A stretch of DNA of 64,000 nucleotides from Chara braunii (Eukaryota > Streptophyta > Charophyceae > Charales > Characeae), in NCBI GenBank assembly GCA_003427395.1, contig BFEA01000004.1:5909591-5973590 (forward strand), in the 5' to 3' direction. The notes under the pieces are model-generated. The model worked only from the letters and a program-made list of their open reading frames with translations, was not told the origin of the DNA and ran no database searches. Made by a program: the position numbers and the translations under genes. Below, in pieces: positions 46,816 to 55,699 of the stretch (the first letter of the stretch is position 1; each line of letters opens with the position of its first letter).

Positions 46816-47109
46816 GTTTGAGATTCGGTGTGTCGAGACAGGATGTAAGAGTCGGCCGAGGGGAAAGAGGCGGAGATGCTCAGTATAAAGTTCAGGGGAC
46901 AAGGCTTAGGTCTCCCTTTTCGAGCGCGAAGACTCAGAAGAGTCACCCTCCTGATGATGCCCGTGCGGACGGGCGAAACCGGTCGAGGGACCGCATGCTG
47001 CTCTGTTTTGCAGTTTTCATACATGGGATACTCTATCTTCGCAACTGTGTGCTTTATGCTTGGAAATCTCTTTGCTATGGCTGCTCGGACTGTTTTGCCA
47101 CAGTTCGCC

Positions 47110-47111
<2 letters not shown>

Positions 47112-47158
<47 letters not shown>

Positions 47159-47159
47159 N

Positions 47160-47250
<91 letters not shown>
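47112..47250 (+). repeat. (CT)n/(CA)n compound microsatellite
   Basis: About 105 bp of CT (one N at 47159) passing directly into CA. Confidence 0.95.
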
Positions 47251-47252
<2 letters not shown>

Positions 47253-48312
47253 AAGGGCAGATACTAATGTGCATATGGCAACTCAACTGTCTTCACCCGA
47301 ATAGAATGCCTTGGCCTTGCCGCATCTGGACTGGAATTCCCCAAGTACTGTTATTATGAAAGGGGCTTGTATTTGGGCCTCCAACCGCAACGGACAAAGT
47401 AAGTGTTGTCAAAGTGGCTGCAGGGGATCAAGCCCTGCATTCTACCAACGTCGTGACTGCTCTTGAAAGTGTGCCTACTCCACCTCCGCCGCTGCAACCA
47501 TTGCCAATTTTCGTCCACCACCAGCAGCGCCATCATCTCCCCCACATACACCACCTACTGCGCCATCGCCTCTGTAAATTGGTTCTTGTTCCTCCACTTT
47601 GTCCTCCCTTCCCTTTACCTCTTCCTTCCCGCCTCCCCCTTCTGCCTGTCTTATTTCGCCCCTTTGTCATGGACCTCACCATCGATACATTCATGGTAAG
47701 ACCAGCCATCGTAGAGGCCTCGTCGGTGGAGGCAACTATGGTAAAGTCGGCTGCCACAGATCGGAGACGTTCCGGTCTCCAACGGCCACCTTTTAGGCAG
47801 TTGCCGTGCTCGTCCTTGGAGAGTATGAAGGTCTGCTCCGACACCATGCTTGTAACCGTACATAACGACATTGCAACGCTTGATATAAAGTGGTATGGGA
47901 ATAGCACATATTTTGTTCGATGCCCGCAACGCAGTCACCTGCGCCGCAGTTGCACGACTGATGAGCTTTCTTCTCCTGCATGCGACGCACCCACTTTTCA
48001 TCCACCAAACCCTGATTCCTTCCCCCAGTGTGATTGGCAAAATCCACCTTCTGATCGCCTGATAGAACGTATGCAACAGACAATGTAGTTCAGGCGGACG
48101 TACGCGACAGAAACAGTGACAACTGCAATCGACCCTCTTGGGAGCGAACTTGAAGAATTGAATGATTTCCTAGCATTAAAATAGGGCCACTCTGCTTAGT
48201 CATGCATGGCCATTTGAGGAAATATTACAGGGTTTAGAACCTCAGGCAGGGTATCAAGGAGGGTGAAGGTTAAAACATCATTACGTCCAGCCATCGGGCG
48301 AGGGCCCTTTTC

Positions 48313-48640
48313 TTAGGCCACCCGCGGCTGATTGGATTCAATTATGGTCCTGGGCTTCGGAAAATTTAGTAGGCGGTGAGTTTTCTTCTCAGCAAGACTG
48401 GCGCTGTGCACTGGTGGTATTGACCTGCTATCTATGGATAGCATAATAGAAAAATTCTTGACCTGATCTAATGGTTGCCATAACACATGCTGCACTTTTT
48501 CGAGGCCGCCCGCCGCAGATTGGATTCATTTAAGCTGCTGGGCCTCCGTAAATTTTGTGGGCGATGAGTTTTCTTTTCAGTGAGGCTGGGGCCCCGCACT
48601 GGTGGTTCAAGTCACAAACTGACCTGCTATCATTGGATGA
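48313..48640 (+). repeat. Diverged two-copy repeat, ~185 bp spacing
   Basis: GATTGGATTCA, GGGC(C/T)TC(C/G)G, GAGTTTTCTT(C/T)TCAG and GCACTGGTGGT recur in the same order at 48316-48440 and 48502-48635. The GCACTGGTGGT end resembles the terminal word of the MITE-like elements in the large gene. Confidence 0.75.
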
Positions 48641-48709
48641 CCTGATCTAAGTAGGTGTTATGACAATCCTCTAGCACGGAAGTTACCCTGCTTCAAATCA
48701 TACAAGCAT

Positions 48710-49190
48710 TGAATGGTACACCTATATTGCAACTTGTTCAAACTCATACAAGGACAATTTGTGATCAAATCGTGGAAATCGGACGGTTGAGAGTGCAAGA
48801 CGAGGGGGTTGTGATGGAAGGCAGATTGAAATGTTAAAAGGACTACATAGCAAGTTGACCACCATGGTGAGACAATCTGCTATGTGGGTGTACGTTCTTC
48901 GATAAAGTGTCGACTCATTTCCTACCGCTTCACTTTATTGTTTTTATCCTCGAAACTAAACTATTAATTAAATCCGCTTGTCAATGCAATGAGAACAGCA
49001 ATTATTCTTGTTCTTTTGCATGTCTTCGAGTACATTCATTCCTTCACAGTCTGAATCCAACAGCCTAATATAATTGGAGTAGAGGCAGAAACATTGAATC
49101 GTACACCTCTGTTGCAGCTTGATTATACAAACTAATGGAGTGCAAGATGAGGGGGTTGTGATGGGATGCAGACTGAAATGTTAAATTTGT
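48710..49190 (+). repeat. Diverged duplication, ~345-385 bp spacing
   Basis: GAAT(G/C)GTACACCT is shared at 48712 and 49096. GAGGGGGTTGTGATGG and CAGA(T/C)TGAAATGTTAAA are shared near 48804 and 49149. Confidence 0.75.
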
Positions 49191-50287
49191 ATAATGAAAA
49201 TGTAAAGTTGTGAGCTAGACTATGTAACAATATAACCACGATCGTGGAAACTTAAACGGATAGCCGATGCACGTGAACTTTTCGGATGAAGATGGTTAGT
49301 GCTTTAGACAGAAAAAAACAATGGTCTCAAGGAAGGAGGGGCACAATCGTGGAAAATAGAACAAGATTGTGAAGAATAATAGACACGACAGACACCTCCT
49401 TTGTTTTTCCCTGTTCTTCTCGTGTTTGTTATACCGACTTCTATATATGTAGCTCACTTAGTGCCTCGTGGGGGACATGCTTTAGGTGTGAACTGTGTGC
49501 TCATGGGGAAAGGAGGGTAGAGGGTTGGTCCTATATTGGGGCCAAGGGAGAGTGGGTGACTGGCCTTGGCGGAGGCAGTGTAGGGCTGAGGGGGGAGGGG
49601 GAGGGGAGGGGAGGGAGGGTCGACCTCTCTCGAAGAAGTCCAGTTTAGTATTTCTTCCCATTTGGTTTGCCTCTCGAGGTGGTTGTAGGAATAGGTGCTA
49701 TCTGGCAAGTCAACTGTGATCGTGTGAAGGGTGGTCGAAAATTCGGGGGCCCTCGAAGATCGATGCTGGAGTGACGCTGGCCGGAGCCGGAGCCAGGTGG
49801 CGCAACTTTGTGCCCTAGCTTAACGGGGGCGTGAGGCCTATCTCAGTGGTCATCGGGGGTCGTAACTGGGGCAATGCTGGCCGGTGCTGGAGCAAGGTGT
49901 AACGTGACGGGAGCATGAGGCCTGGAAGAGCTTCAGAAGGTGTTGAAAACAGCCATGCTGGTGGTGGTCGTAGGTGGATTGAATAGGTTTCACCTATCTG
50001 ATTCGTGGTTGGGAGGCTTTTTGACACATATTCTAGTGACTTGGTAAAAAAATCGGTTGTTCTTAAGCATATTTTAGGATGGCGGTTTCAATGTTGTTAC
50101 ACTCAGTGAGTTGCGGCTGTTCGATGCCAGAACGACGCTGGCCGTTGCTGGAGTGTTGCCCGTAGCCTGGTGATGTAGGAGCGTGAGGCGTGTTTGATTG
50201 CTTTCTTGGTTTACAAGGGGCTGCCTTGTCAACTGTTTGTGTTTCATAACTTTTCATGAGGCTACCCTAGGAGCGAATGCTTGTTAT

Positions 50288-50413
50288 ATCAAATTTGCAC
50301 CATGGATTTTGTCAGAAATATTTGATGCGTATTGGGGTTTTCTGATTGGTACTCTGATCATAGTTATGTTAAATTGTGGTCACTTAATGTTTCGTTTAAT
50401 GAGTCATAGGATG
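50288..50413 (+). pseudogene. nad5: nad5 fragment (mitochondrial DNA in the nucleus)
   Basis: The frame reads [20 protein letters not shown] then [16 protein letters not shown], matching the conserved N-terminal part of mitochondrial NADH dehydrogenase subunit 5 (FAPW...FDA.WGFL..TL..VML). Only about 40 codons remain, and the reading fails on both sides. A group II intron domain V follows about 90 bp downstream; nad5 of plants and charophytes commonly has group II introns, so the two may have travelled together. Confidence 0.8.
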
Positions 50414-50504
50414 GTAAGATAATTTGCTGGAGTCTTAGGATATAGAAACATTTGAAGGAAATTCATACCATAAGAAAGAGTAAATGTAATTTAGATTATG
50501 AGAA

Positions 50505-50539
50505 GAGTCATGTGAGGTGAAAGTTTCACGTATGGCTTG
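50505..50539 (+). ncRNA. Group II intron domain V-like hairpin (remnant)
   Basis: The sequence GAGTCATGTGAGGTGAAAG then TTTCACGTATGGCTTG folds as a domain V: outer stem AGTCAT/ATGGCT, inner stem GTGAG/TTCAC and a GAAA-type loop. It closely follows the consensus GAGCCGTATG..GTGAAA..CACGTACGGTTC. The catalytic AGC near the 5' strand reads AGT here, so it is probably decayed. No maturase frame is found. Confidence 0.75.
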
Positions 50540-51488
50540 GAAGCGGAGCCATATCAGCAATGAGATTGTTTAAAACCATACCAGCCATGGAGTTATGAAA
50601 GAAACTCCTTGTAAGAGATGTACGTTGACTTGATATAGGTGTTGCCTGGCTATCGTTAACGCGTGTTGTGAGATGTTGGGTGAAGTCCTTTTTTCTACGT
50701 ACACATGTATAGAAGTATCCTAAGGAAATTTTGGCGTAAATTTAGTTTGGTTGTTTGCTCAATTCTCCAAATTTTGGATTGTTCTTCTGTGTGAGAATTT
50801 GAAGGATCAAGATTCATAGGCGAAGCCTTAGCTCTTCGGTGGAATGTTAAAGGCACCTTGTTGAGACGATATTTGACAAAAAAATACATTAGTTTAGATC
50901 ACTCTTTACCCGTTGAAATACAGAATGCTACGAAAAAACAAGGATTGCTGAAAAAAAAAAAAAAAAAAAAAACACCGTAATAATTTAGTTGAATGAAATC
51001 GTAATGTTACTTATTATTATTGGTGGAAAAATGTATATACAGAAATCACCAACGACCATGCCCGAGTATACAAAGCCTTCAAAGGTTTTTTTGTTTATTG
51101 ACGATCGTGATAGTTGATTCAATAGGAACTCTTGAAAATCAATCATCAAACACAAAGATGGTAATGGTAAAACTTTGTCAAATTGCCGAGTAAATAGGCT
51201 AAGGACGGATTTGATTGGTCCAATGCGTTACATTTATGTCATTTAGCCTTTGATTTGCTTGATGAATAAAGAAAGGTGTGAAGCAATAAGTTTTTTTTTT
51301 TTTTTTTTATCAAATGCGTGTTTGACTCATCTACGTGGGAAGGGCATATCATATACTGATGGAGCCTAAGGCGGCATGCCCGTCAGTCAGGGTGTGTCGT
51401 ATGTTGTTCGTCGTATCTTATGTACATCTAATGTATCGTAACAGTTAATTATAATTTATCTCCATCCGATAGAGATTGGTGAAAGATT

Positions 51489-51568
51489 TGTGGGAGTAGG
51501 ATTTGAACTTGCAACATTCAGATTATGAGATGGGAAAAAAACGATCGAGATCTTATCTTCACCCGCGA
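51489..51568 (-). pseudogene. Degenerate tRNA-Met(CAU)-like sequence
   Basis: Read on the minus strand it ends GCAAGTTCAAATCC then TACTCCCACA, with an anticodon-loop-like CTCATAA (CAU). The D-arm region is filled with a T-run and the acceptor ends do not pair well. It resembles an organelle initiator tRNA but is broken. Confidence 0.35.
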
Positions 51569-51615
51569 TATGTTTGATGGAGTGGAAAGAAAGATACAAG
51601 AGGCGTCTTTGCTTT

Positions 51616-51700
51616 GGATGGATATCTGAGTGGTTGAGGGTATCAGTCTTGAAAACTGACATATTACAAAATATTGGGGGTTCGAATCTCTCTCCATCCG
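51616..51700 (+). tRNA. trnS-UGA: tRNA-Ser(UGA), organelle type
   Basis: The 7-bp acceptor stem GGATGGA/TCCATCC closes perfectly. The anticodon arm TCAGT-CTTGAAA-ACTGA gives UGA, a class II variable arm follows, and the T-loop is TTCGAAT. At 85 nt it is close to plant mitochondrial trnS-UGA. It is the only organelle-derived gene here that still looks structurally intact, though a T-stem with G-U pairs and its dead surroundings make function in the nucleus doubtful. Confidence 0.85.
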
Positions 51701-52443
51701 GTCATGTATGTTAATTTACGGATAATGAATTTAGTATTGAAAATGATTATCGAGGAAGTTCGTGCAAGGAAAATGAGCGATAGCGAACTTCAGAGAATAA
51801 GCAACATCATACACATGAGACCACATAGTCGTAGCCTCGAACCAAAAGCAGAATTGCATCACGAGTTCCACCGAATAAGAGCACAACAAAAGCTCATAAG
51901 TGACAATGTTCGAATAGTCTCATCATCATCAACAAAGAAACAATGTGAAAATCCTATCTGGCACTCTGCACCCAGACTACAAATGGCAGATCTTATCTAG
52001 CCTATCTACAATGCCCCCGGTAACGTCTACAGTTCCTCGAAGTACGAGCAGATTTTGGCCAATGTCGTTCGCCTCAAGTATCAGGTATGTCTCCCGTATC
52101 ACTCACAACCTCGATCTCCCACTCACAGATGCAACGTCCACCCAAGGAGCACCATGCGCCCCATCCAAATTCGGTTTTTGCAGATTTTTACTTGTTCTCG
52201 CGCAAAGTATTAGTACGACTCTTTTCTGGACAATAAATTGATAATTCCGGGTTTGAACCATATCTTCCAAAATAATATGTGCATATGGGGTAAGACGTTT
52301 TCACAAATCGAGGTTGGAATAGGATCAGTTGTTTTCACGTCTTGCAATAGTATCGGGATGCTCAGAATTATGCTTTGCGCATTTAGTAACTACTCCAATT
52401 AAATCAACATTAATATGTATATTGGAAATAAGTCAAGTCAGTC

Positions 52444-52482
52444 GAAGGTTCGCCTATGGCTACCTTGTTATGATTTCATGAT
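52444..52482 (-). pseudogene. 3'-end fragment of organelle SSU rRNA
   Basis: The minus strand reads a form of the universally conserved AAGTCGTAACAAGGTAGCC then GTAGG.GAACCT segment at the 3' end of small-subunit rRNA, with several changes. Confidence 0.7.
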
Positions 52483-52631
52483 ATTAAGATCCTTAGGTGT
52501 TCCCACATCTTAAATATGTTGTTTGTAGATAGTCTGTACGCTTTTTCATATATGAACCGTCTACGTCCGAGTTCGTTATCGTTGACTTGAGTGGATTGGC
52601 TACCACTTTCCCTTAAGTTCTTTCGGCGAGA

Positions 52632-52829
52632 TTGATAAATTTAATTTCATTTTACAAAAAATGTCTATATTTAAAACATACATTATTTACAATTTTTGTT
52701 TGCTTATTCTTAACAGTAATTAGTATTGACTTAGCAACTTTGATAGTACAATATGATTTTCAACTATGTGAAAATTATCGTATCATCTATGTACATGTCC
52801 CTGCAGCTTGGATTAGTTTTACTTATTCA
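52632..52829 (+). pseudogene. ccmC: ccmC fragment (mitochondrial haem-delivery protein)
   Basis: The frame contains LATLIVQYDFQLCENYRIIY then VHVPAAWIS, matching the N-terminal part of CcmC (yejU), where the YRI.YVHVPAAWM motif follows the first membrane span. It stops after about 65 codons. Confidence 0.7.
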
Positions 52830-52971
52830 TAATGGAATGTTTATAAGTAGTGTGTTGTTTCTTCGTACTAAGCAATCTTTGAGTGAAATACCATAACTGA
52901 CACCTTCATACATGGATAGGCATCAAAGAGTCTTTCACGAACTGTATGTACAAGTTACTTTTCATACAACT

Positions 52972-53115
52972 CTCAAGTGTGTATGTAGGAATTGGTAAGA
53001 AACGCTCGACCGTGATAGAATTAGTGAGACTTCTTTCAGAAGCGGGTGTTTTATAATGTTCGCTTATTATGGCAATCACTGCATCAGATTTTGCTTCTCT
53101 AGTACCAAGTGTTTT
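52972..53115 (+). pseudogene. atp1: atp1 fragment, middle part
   Basis: The frame reads VYVGIGKKRSTVIELVRLLS then EAGVL, a stop (TAA), and CSLIMAITASDFASLVPS. This matches ATP synthase alpha (VYVAIGQKRSTVAQLV..L...ATASDPAPL). In intact atp1 this segment comes after the NQK motif, yet here it lies 1.2 kb upstream of the fragment carrying that motif. Confidence 0.85.
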
Positions 53116-53442
53116 TACTGTGCTGTTAACTTATATCAATTTTAATATCATTTGATTTTATCTTGTCGGACGGTTCTTTGGTTAAGATAATCAACTTAGA
53201 TACTGATCTCTAAAAAGAAACGTTATCGTTTGGTGAAATAACTACACACTTATTCGTACTTTGTTTTTAAGTGTTTGTTTCAAACTAGTGAAAATTGTAT
53301 TTTGTCCAATGGTTACATAGGTTGCTTTTACAGGTTGACATCCAATCCAACTAAAAATAAAAAATTTTGCACAAGTAACCAATTTTTTTTTTTATCAATG
53401 GGTATAAAAGTTGTACTTTGTACATATGAAGTGTTAATAAAA

Positions 53443-53696
53443 AGTGAAGCAAATAGTGAAACAAATACAAAACCTATTATATTATTCAACGGTCCTTTAT
53501 ATTTTTTATGAATACGAGGTGATTGTACCATTGTATATAACGTGCACGTTTTTTGTAATCTACGAGTTTGTGGGTGAAGCAAATAGTGAAACAAATTTAA
53601 AACTTATTGTAGCAACACCTCGTAATTTGTTCAATTTTTTTTTTAACTTCGTATCAATATGAGGTGATTGTAACATTGTATATAACGTGAGTGTTA
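53443..53696 (+). repeat. Two-copy tandem duplication, ~130-145 bp unit
   Basis: GTGAAGCAAATAGTGAAACA and GAGGTGATTGTA(C/A)CATTG then TATATAACGTG recur in the same order (starts 53443 and 53575). Confidence 0.85.
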
Positions 53697-54323
53697 TTGG
53701 TAATTTAAAAGTTTGCATTTTTCTCTTAATTTTAAAAGTTTTTATAACTATCGTTATTTTTGCAGTAATTTGTTATTCAAGTGTTTTTTTTAATCGAGAT
53801 ATTATTATATAACAGGAAGTGTTACCTATCTACCTTTTTGAACACAATATTATGAGTATTTATAATAGTAACACCATTTGGCTCTATTAGCTGATTTGAA
53901 ACAACAAGCCCTTTTATGACATATTGAAGTGTACTTATTTGCGCTGCTAAGTTTTGAAATGTGGTGAAAATTTCATAGGGACATAAAATGGAAATGACAT
54001 TTTTATTTAAAAGTTTTTAATTAAATTTTTCACGAAAAATGTATCAATTATTTTCGTTCATCATTAAAAAGAAATCATTCGGTGACTTGCATGGTTGCCC
54101 TCACTAGCCATTAAGAATTTTGACTACAATTCACATTAAGTCTAATTGAAATTGAATCGATTTTTTGTAGTTATTTGTTTGTTTTTTATTATTGCAAAGT
54201 TTTATGTGTAAAAACAAATTTTGTAAATTTATGACCAACCATGTTTTCAGTAATTTGTAAACCAACAAAACATTTTTCGTTATAAACTTGTACATAGTAA
54301 CAGATAAATTTAATTAAAATATA

Positions 54324-54716
54324 AGATAAAGGAATAACAGAAAAACTAGAAAATAAAAGTATAGGAATAAGGGTTTTAGGTAGTGATACTCCCATTAGAG
54401 AATGAGATATTGTCAAACGTACTGGATCTATTGTAGTTGTTATTGTAGGAAGATTCATGTTGGGTCGTGTTATTGATACGTTAGAAGTACCTCTTAATGA
54501 AAAATGTGCTAGAGCAAAGACTTATAGAAGTCAAAACTCGGGAATTATTGTACGTAAATATGTGCATGAACCAAAGCAAACAAAATTAAAAGTGATGGAT
54601 AACCTTGTTCCAATAGGTCGTGATCAACCAACACTTATTATTGGATATAGACAAACAGGTAAGAGTGTTGTAGCTATTGATAATATATTGAATCAGAAGT
54701 GAATCAATGTCAAAAG
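54324..54716 (+). pseudogene. atp1: atp1 fragment, nucleotide-binding part
   Basis: The frame reads KGITEKLENKSIGIRVLGSD then TPIRE, stop, DIVKRTGSIV, LGRVIDTLEVPL, GIIVRKYVHEPKQTKLKVMD, NLVPIGRDQ, GYRQTGKSVVAIDNILNQK, stop, INVK. It matches mitochondrial ATP synthase alpha rather than plastid atpA (VKRTGSIV). The P-loop is GYRQTGKS instead of GDRQTGKT. Two in-frame stops and loss of the ends mark it as a pseudogene. Confidence 0.92.
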
Positions 54717-54737
54717 GTACCTCTGAAAGACTTCGAT

Positions 54738-54739
54738 GA

Positions 54740-54770
<31 letters not shown>

Positions 54771-54885
54771 TAACGAGCGCGAGGTGTTTCTTTCATATGT
54801 CAAGGGCTGGTAAGGTTTTGCGCATTGTATCGAATTAAACCACATGCTTTACCGTTTGTGAAGGCCTCCGTCAATTCCTTTGAGT
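54738..54885. pseudogene. Scrambled mitochondrial SSU rRNA pieces
   Basis: 54738-54770 is plus-sense (GAGGAGTACGGTCGCAAGGC then TGAAACTCAAAGG). At 54771-54783 TAACGAGCGCGAG looks like the plus-sense 1100 region. 54784-54885 is minus-sense, its complement reading ACTCAAAGGAATTGACGG, GTGGTTTAATTCGATACAAT and ACCAGCCCTTGACATATGA, typical of plant mitochondrial 18S rRNA. Adjacent rRNA parts have been inverted relative to each other. Confidence 0.85.
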
Positions 54886-54930
54886 GACCCGCCAGAATTG
54901 GCCCTTTGATATGATAAATATCATATCATA

Positions 54931-55005
54931 TATAACCCTTACGGGATTTGAACACGTAACTTCGCCATGAAAAAACGATGTCCCATACACATAGACGAAA
55001 AAGAC
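54931..55005 (-). pseudogene. Degenerate tRNA-Glu(UUC), organelle type
   Basis: The minus strand reads GTCTTTTTCGTC, GGGACATCGTTTTTTCATGG, CGAAGTTACG, TGTTCAAATCCCGTAAGGGT, closely following organelle trnE-UUC. The anticodon TTC is kept, but the acceptor and D arms carry mismatches. Confidence 0.65.
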
Positions 55006-55013
55006 GAATGAAT

Positions 55014-55086
55014 GTGTTTGTAGCTCAATTAGATAGAGCACCAAACTACTTATTTGGGGGTTGAGAGTTCAACTTTTTCGAAGCCT
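55014..55086 (+). pseudogene. Degenerate tRNA-like sequence, possibly tRNA-Arg(ACG)
   Basis: TGTTTGTAGCTCAATTAGAT gives a D arm. The anticodon stem CCAAA/TTTGG encloses CTACTTA, and GAGAGTTCAAC resembles a T arm. The anticodon would read ACU as written, close to the ACG loop CTACGAA of tRNA-Arg. The acceptor does not pair, so it is probably dead. Confidence 0.4.
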
Positions 55087-55155
55087 ATAACTTTGTTGGT
55101 TAGGGTATAAAGTTGATAAGTGTAAAGTCGGTAGTTCAAATCGACTTAGACTCAC
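55083..55155 (+). pseudogene. Degenerate tRNA-Ile(GAU) fragment
   Basis: GTTGGTTAGGGTATAAAG, TTGATAAG and GTCGGTAGTTCAAATCGACT match organelle trnI-GAU (anticodon GAT). The D arm and acceptor are eroded. Confidence 0.55.
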
Positions 55156-55460
55156 TCTGCTATGTTGGTAAGTTGCTCTTGCAATAGCGTTTTCTTTTCT
55201 TTTAGTTGACGTTGTGTGAATATTCAATCAAATTTGTGTTTTTTATAGGATTCTTTGTGATGCCTGGCATCAATGACTACTATGGTCACTCCGTTGCCAC
55301 CAATGTTTACACTTTCGGGCGATATCAAATTCCAACCAATTGCAAAAATAGGATCCTTAAGTGTCCCTATATCTTAAATTTGTTGTGTGCAGACAGTTAG
55401 TGTGTTTTCTCTAGAAACCACGACGATGTCAACTATTTTGTCTTGATAAATTTGTCAGGT

Positions 55461-55658
55461 GAACTAATACTAATCGGCAACATTCCAAAAATGACAGCCA
55501 GAGGGAATTTTATTATTAATGGAGTTTGTAGAGTTATAGTTAATCAAATTTTACGTAGTCAAGGACTCTACTATCGATCAGAACTTGATGCACAAGCAAA
55601 TACAACATATAGTTGTACATTTATTTCTGAATGGGGAGGAAGATTAAAACATAAAATA
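55461..55658 (+). pseudogene. rpoB: Plastid rpoB fragment
   Basis: The frame reads ELILIGNIPKMTARGNFIIN, GVCRVIVNQILRSQGLYYRS, ELDAQANTTYSCTFISEWGG then RLKHKI, matching the beta subunit of plastid RNA polymerase (IFIGNIPLM...G..IVNG..R.VINQIL.SPG.YY.SELD...ISDWGGRL). About 66 codons are open, then the match ends. Plant mitochondria have no such gene, so this piece came from the plastid, unlike its neighbours. Confidence 0.85.
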
Positions 55659-55699
55659 TAGCTAATTCTATGACACCATAAATAGGTCAAACACACAAA

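Larger units (their letters stand above)
46188..50250. other. Repeat-rich non-coding region
   Basis: No convincing gene. It holds a duplication with GTAGGTCTC(G/C)ATCGGCACAC (about 46665 and 46757), long (CT)n and (CA)n arrays at 47112-47250, a frame at 47414-48088 without recognisable domains, diverged duplicates at 48316-48640 and 48710-49190, and a G-rich stretch near 49590-49620. Confidence 0.6.

Noticed and set aside
47414-48088. 224-codon frame rich in Pro and His at its start
   Set aside because: Mixed composition with no domain and several open frames on both strands; no splice or homology support.
54189-54458. 89-codon minus-strand frame
   Set aside because: It is the antisense shadow of the atp1 fragment read on the plus strand.
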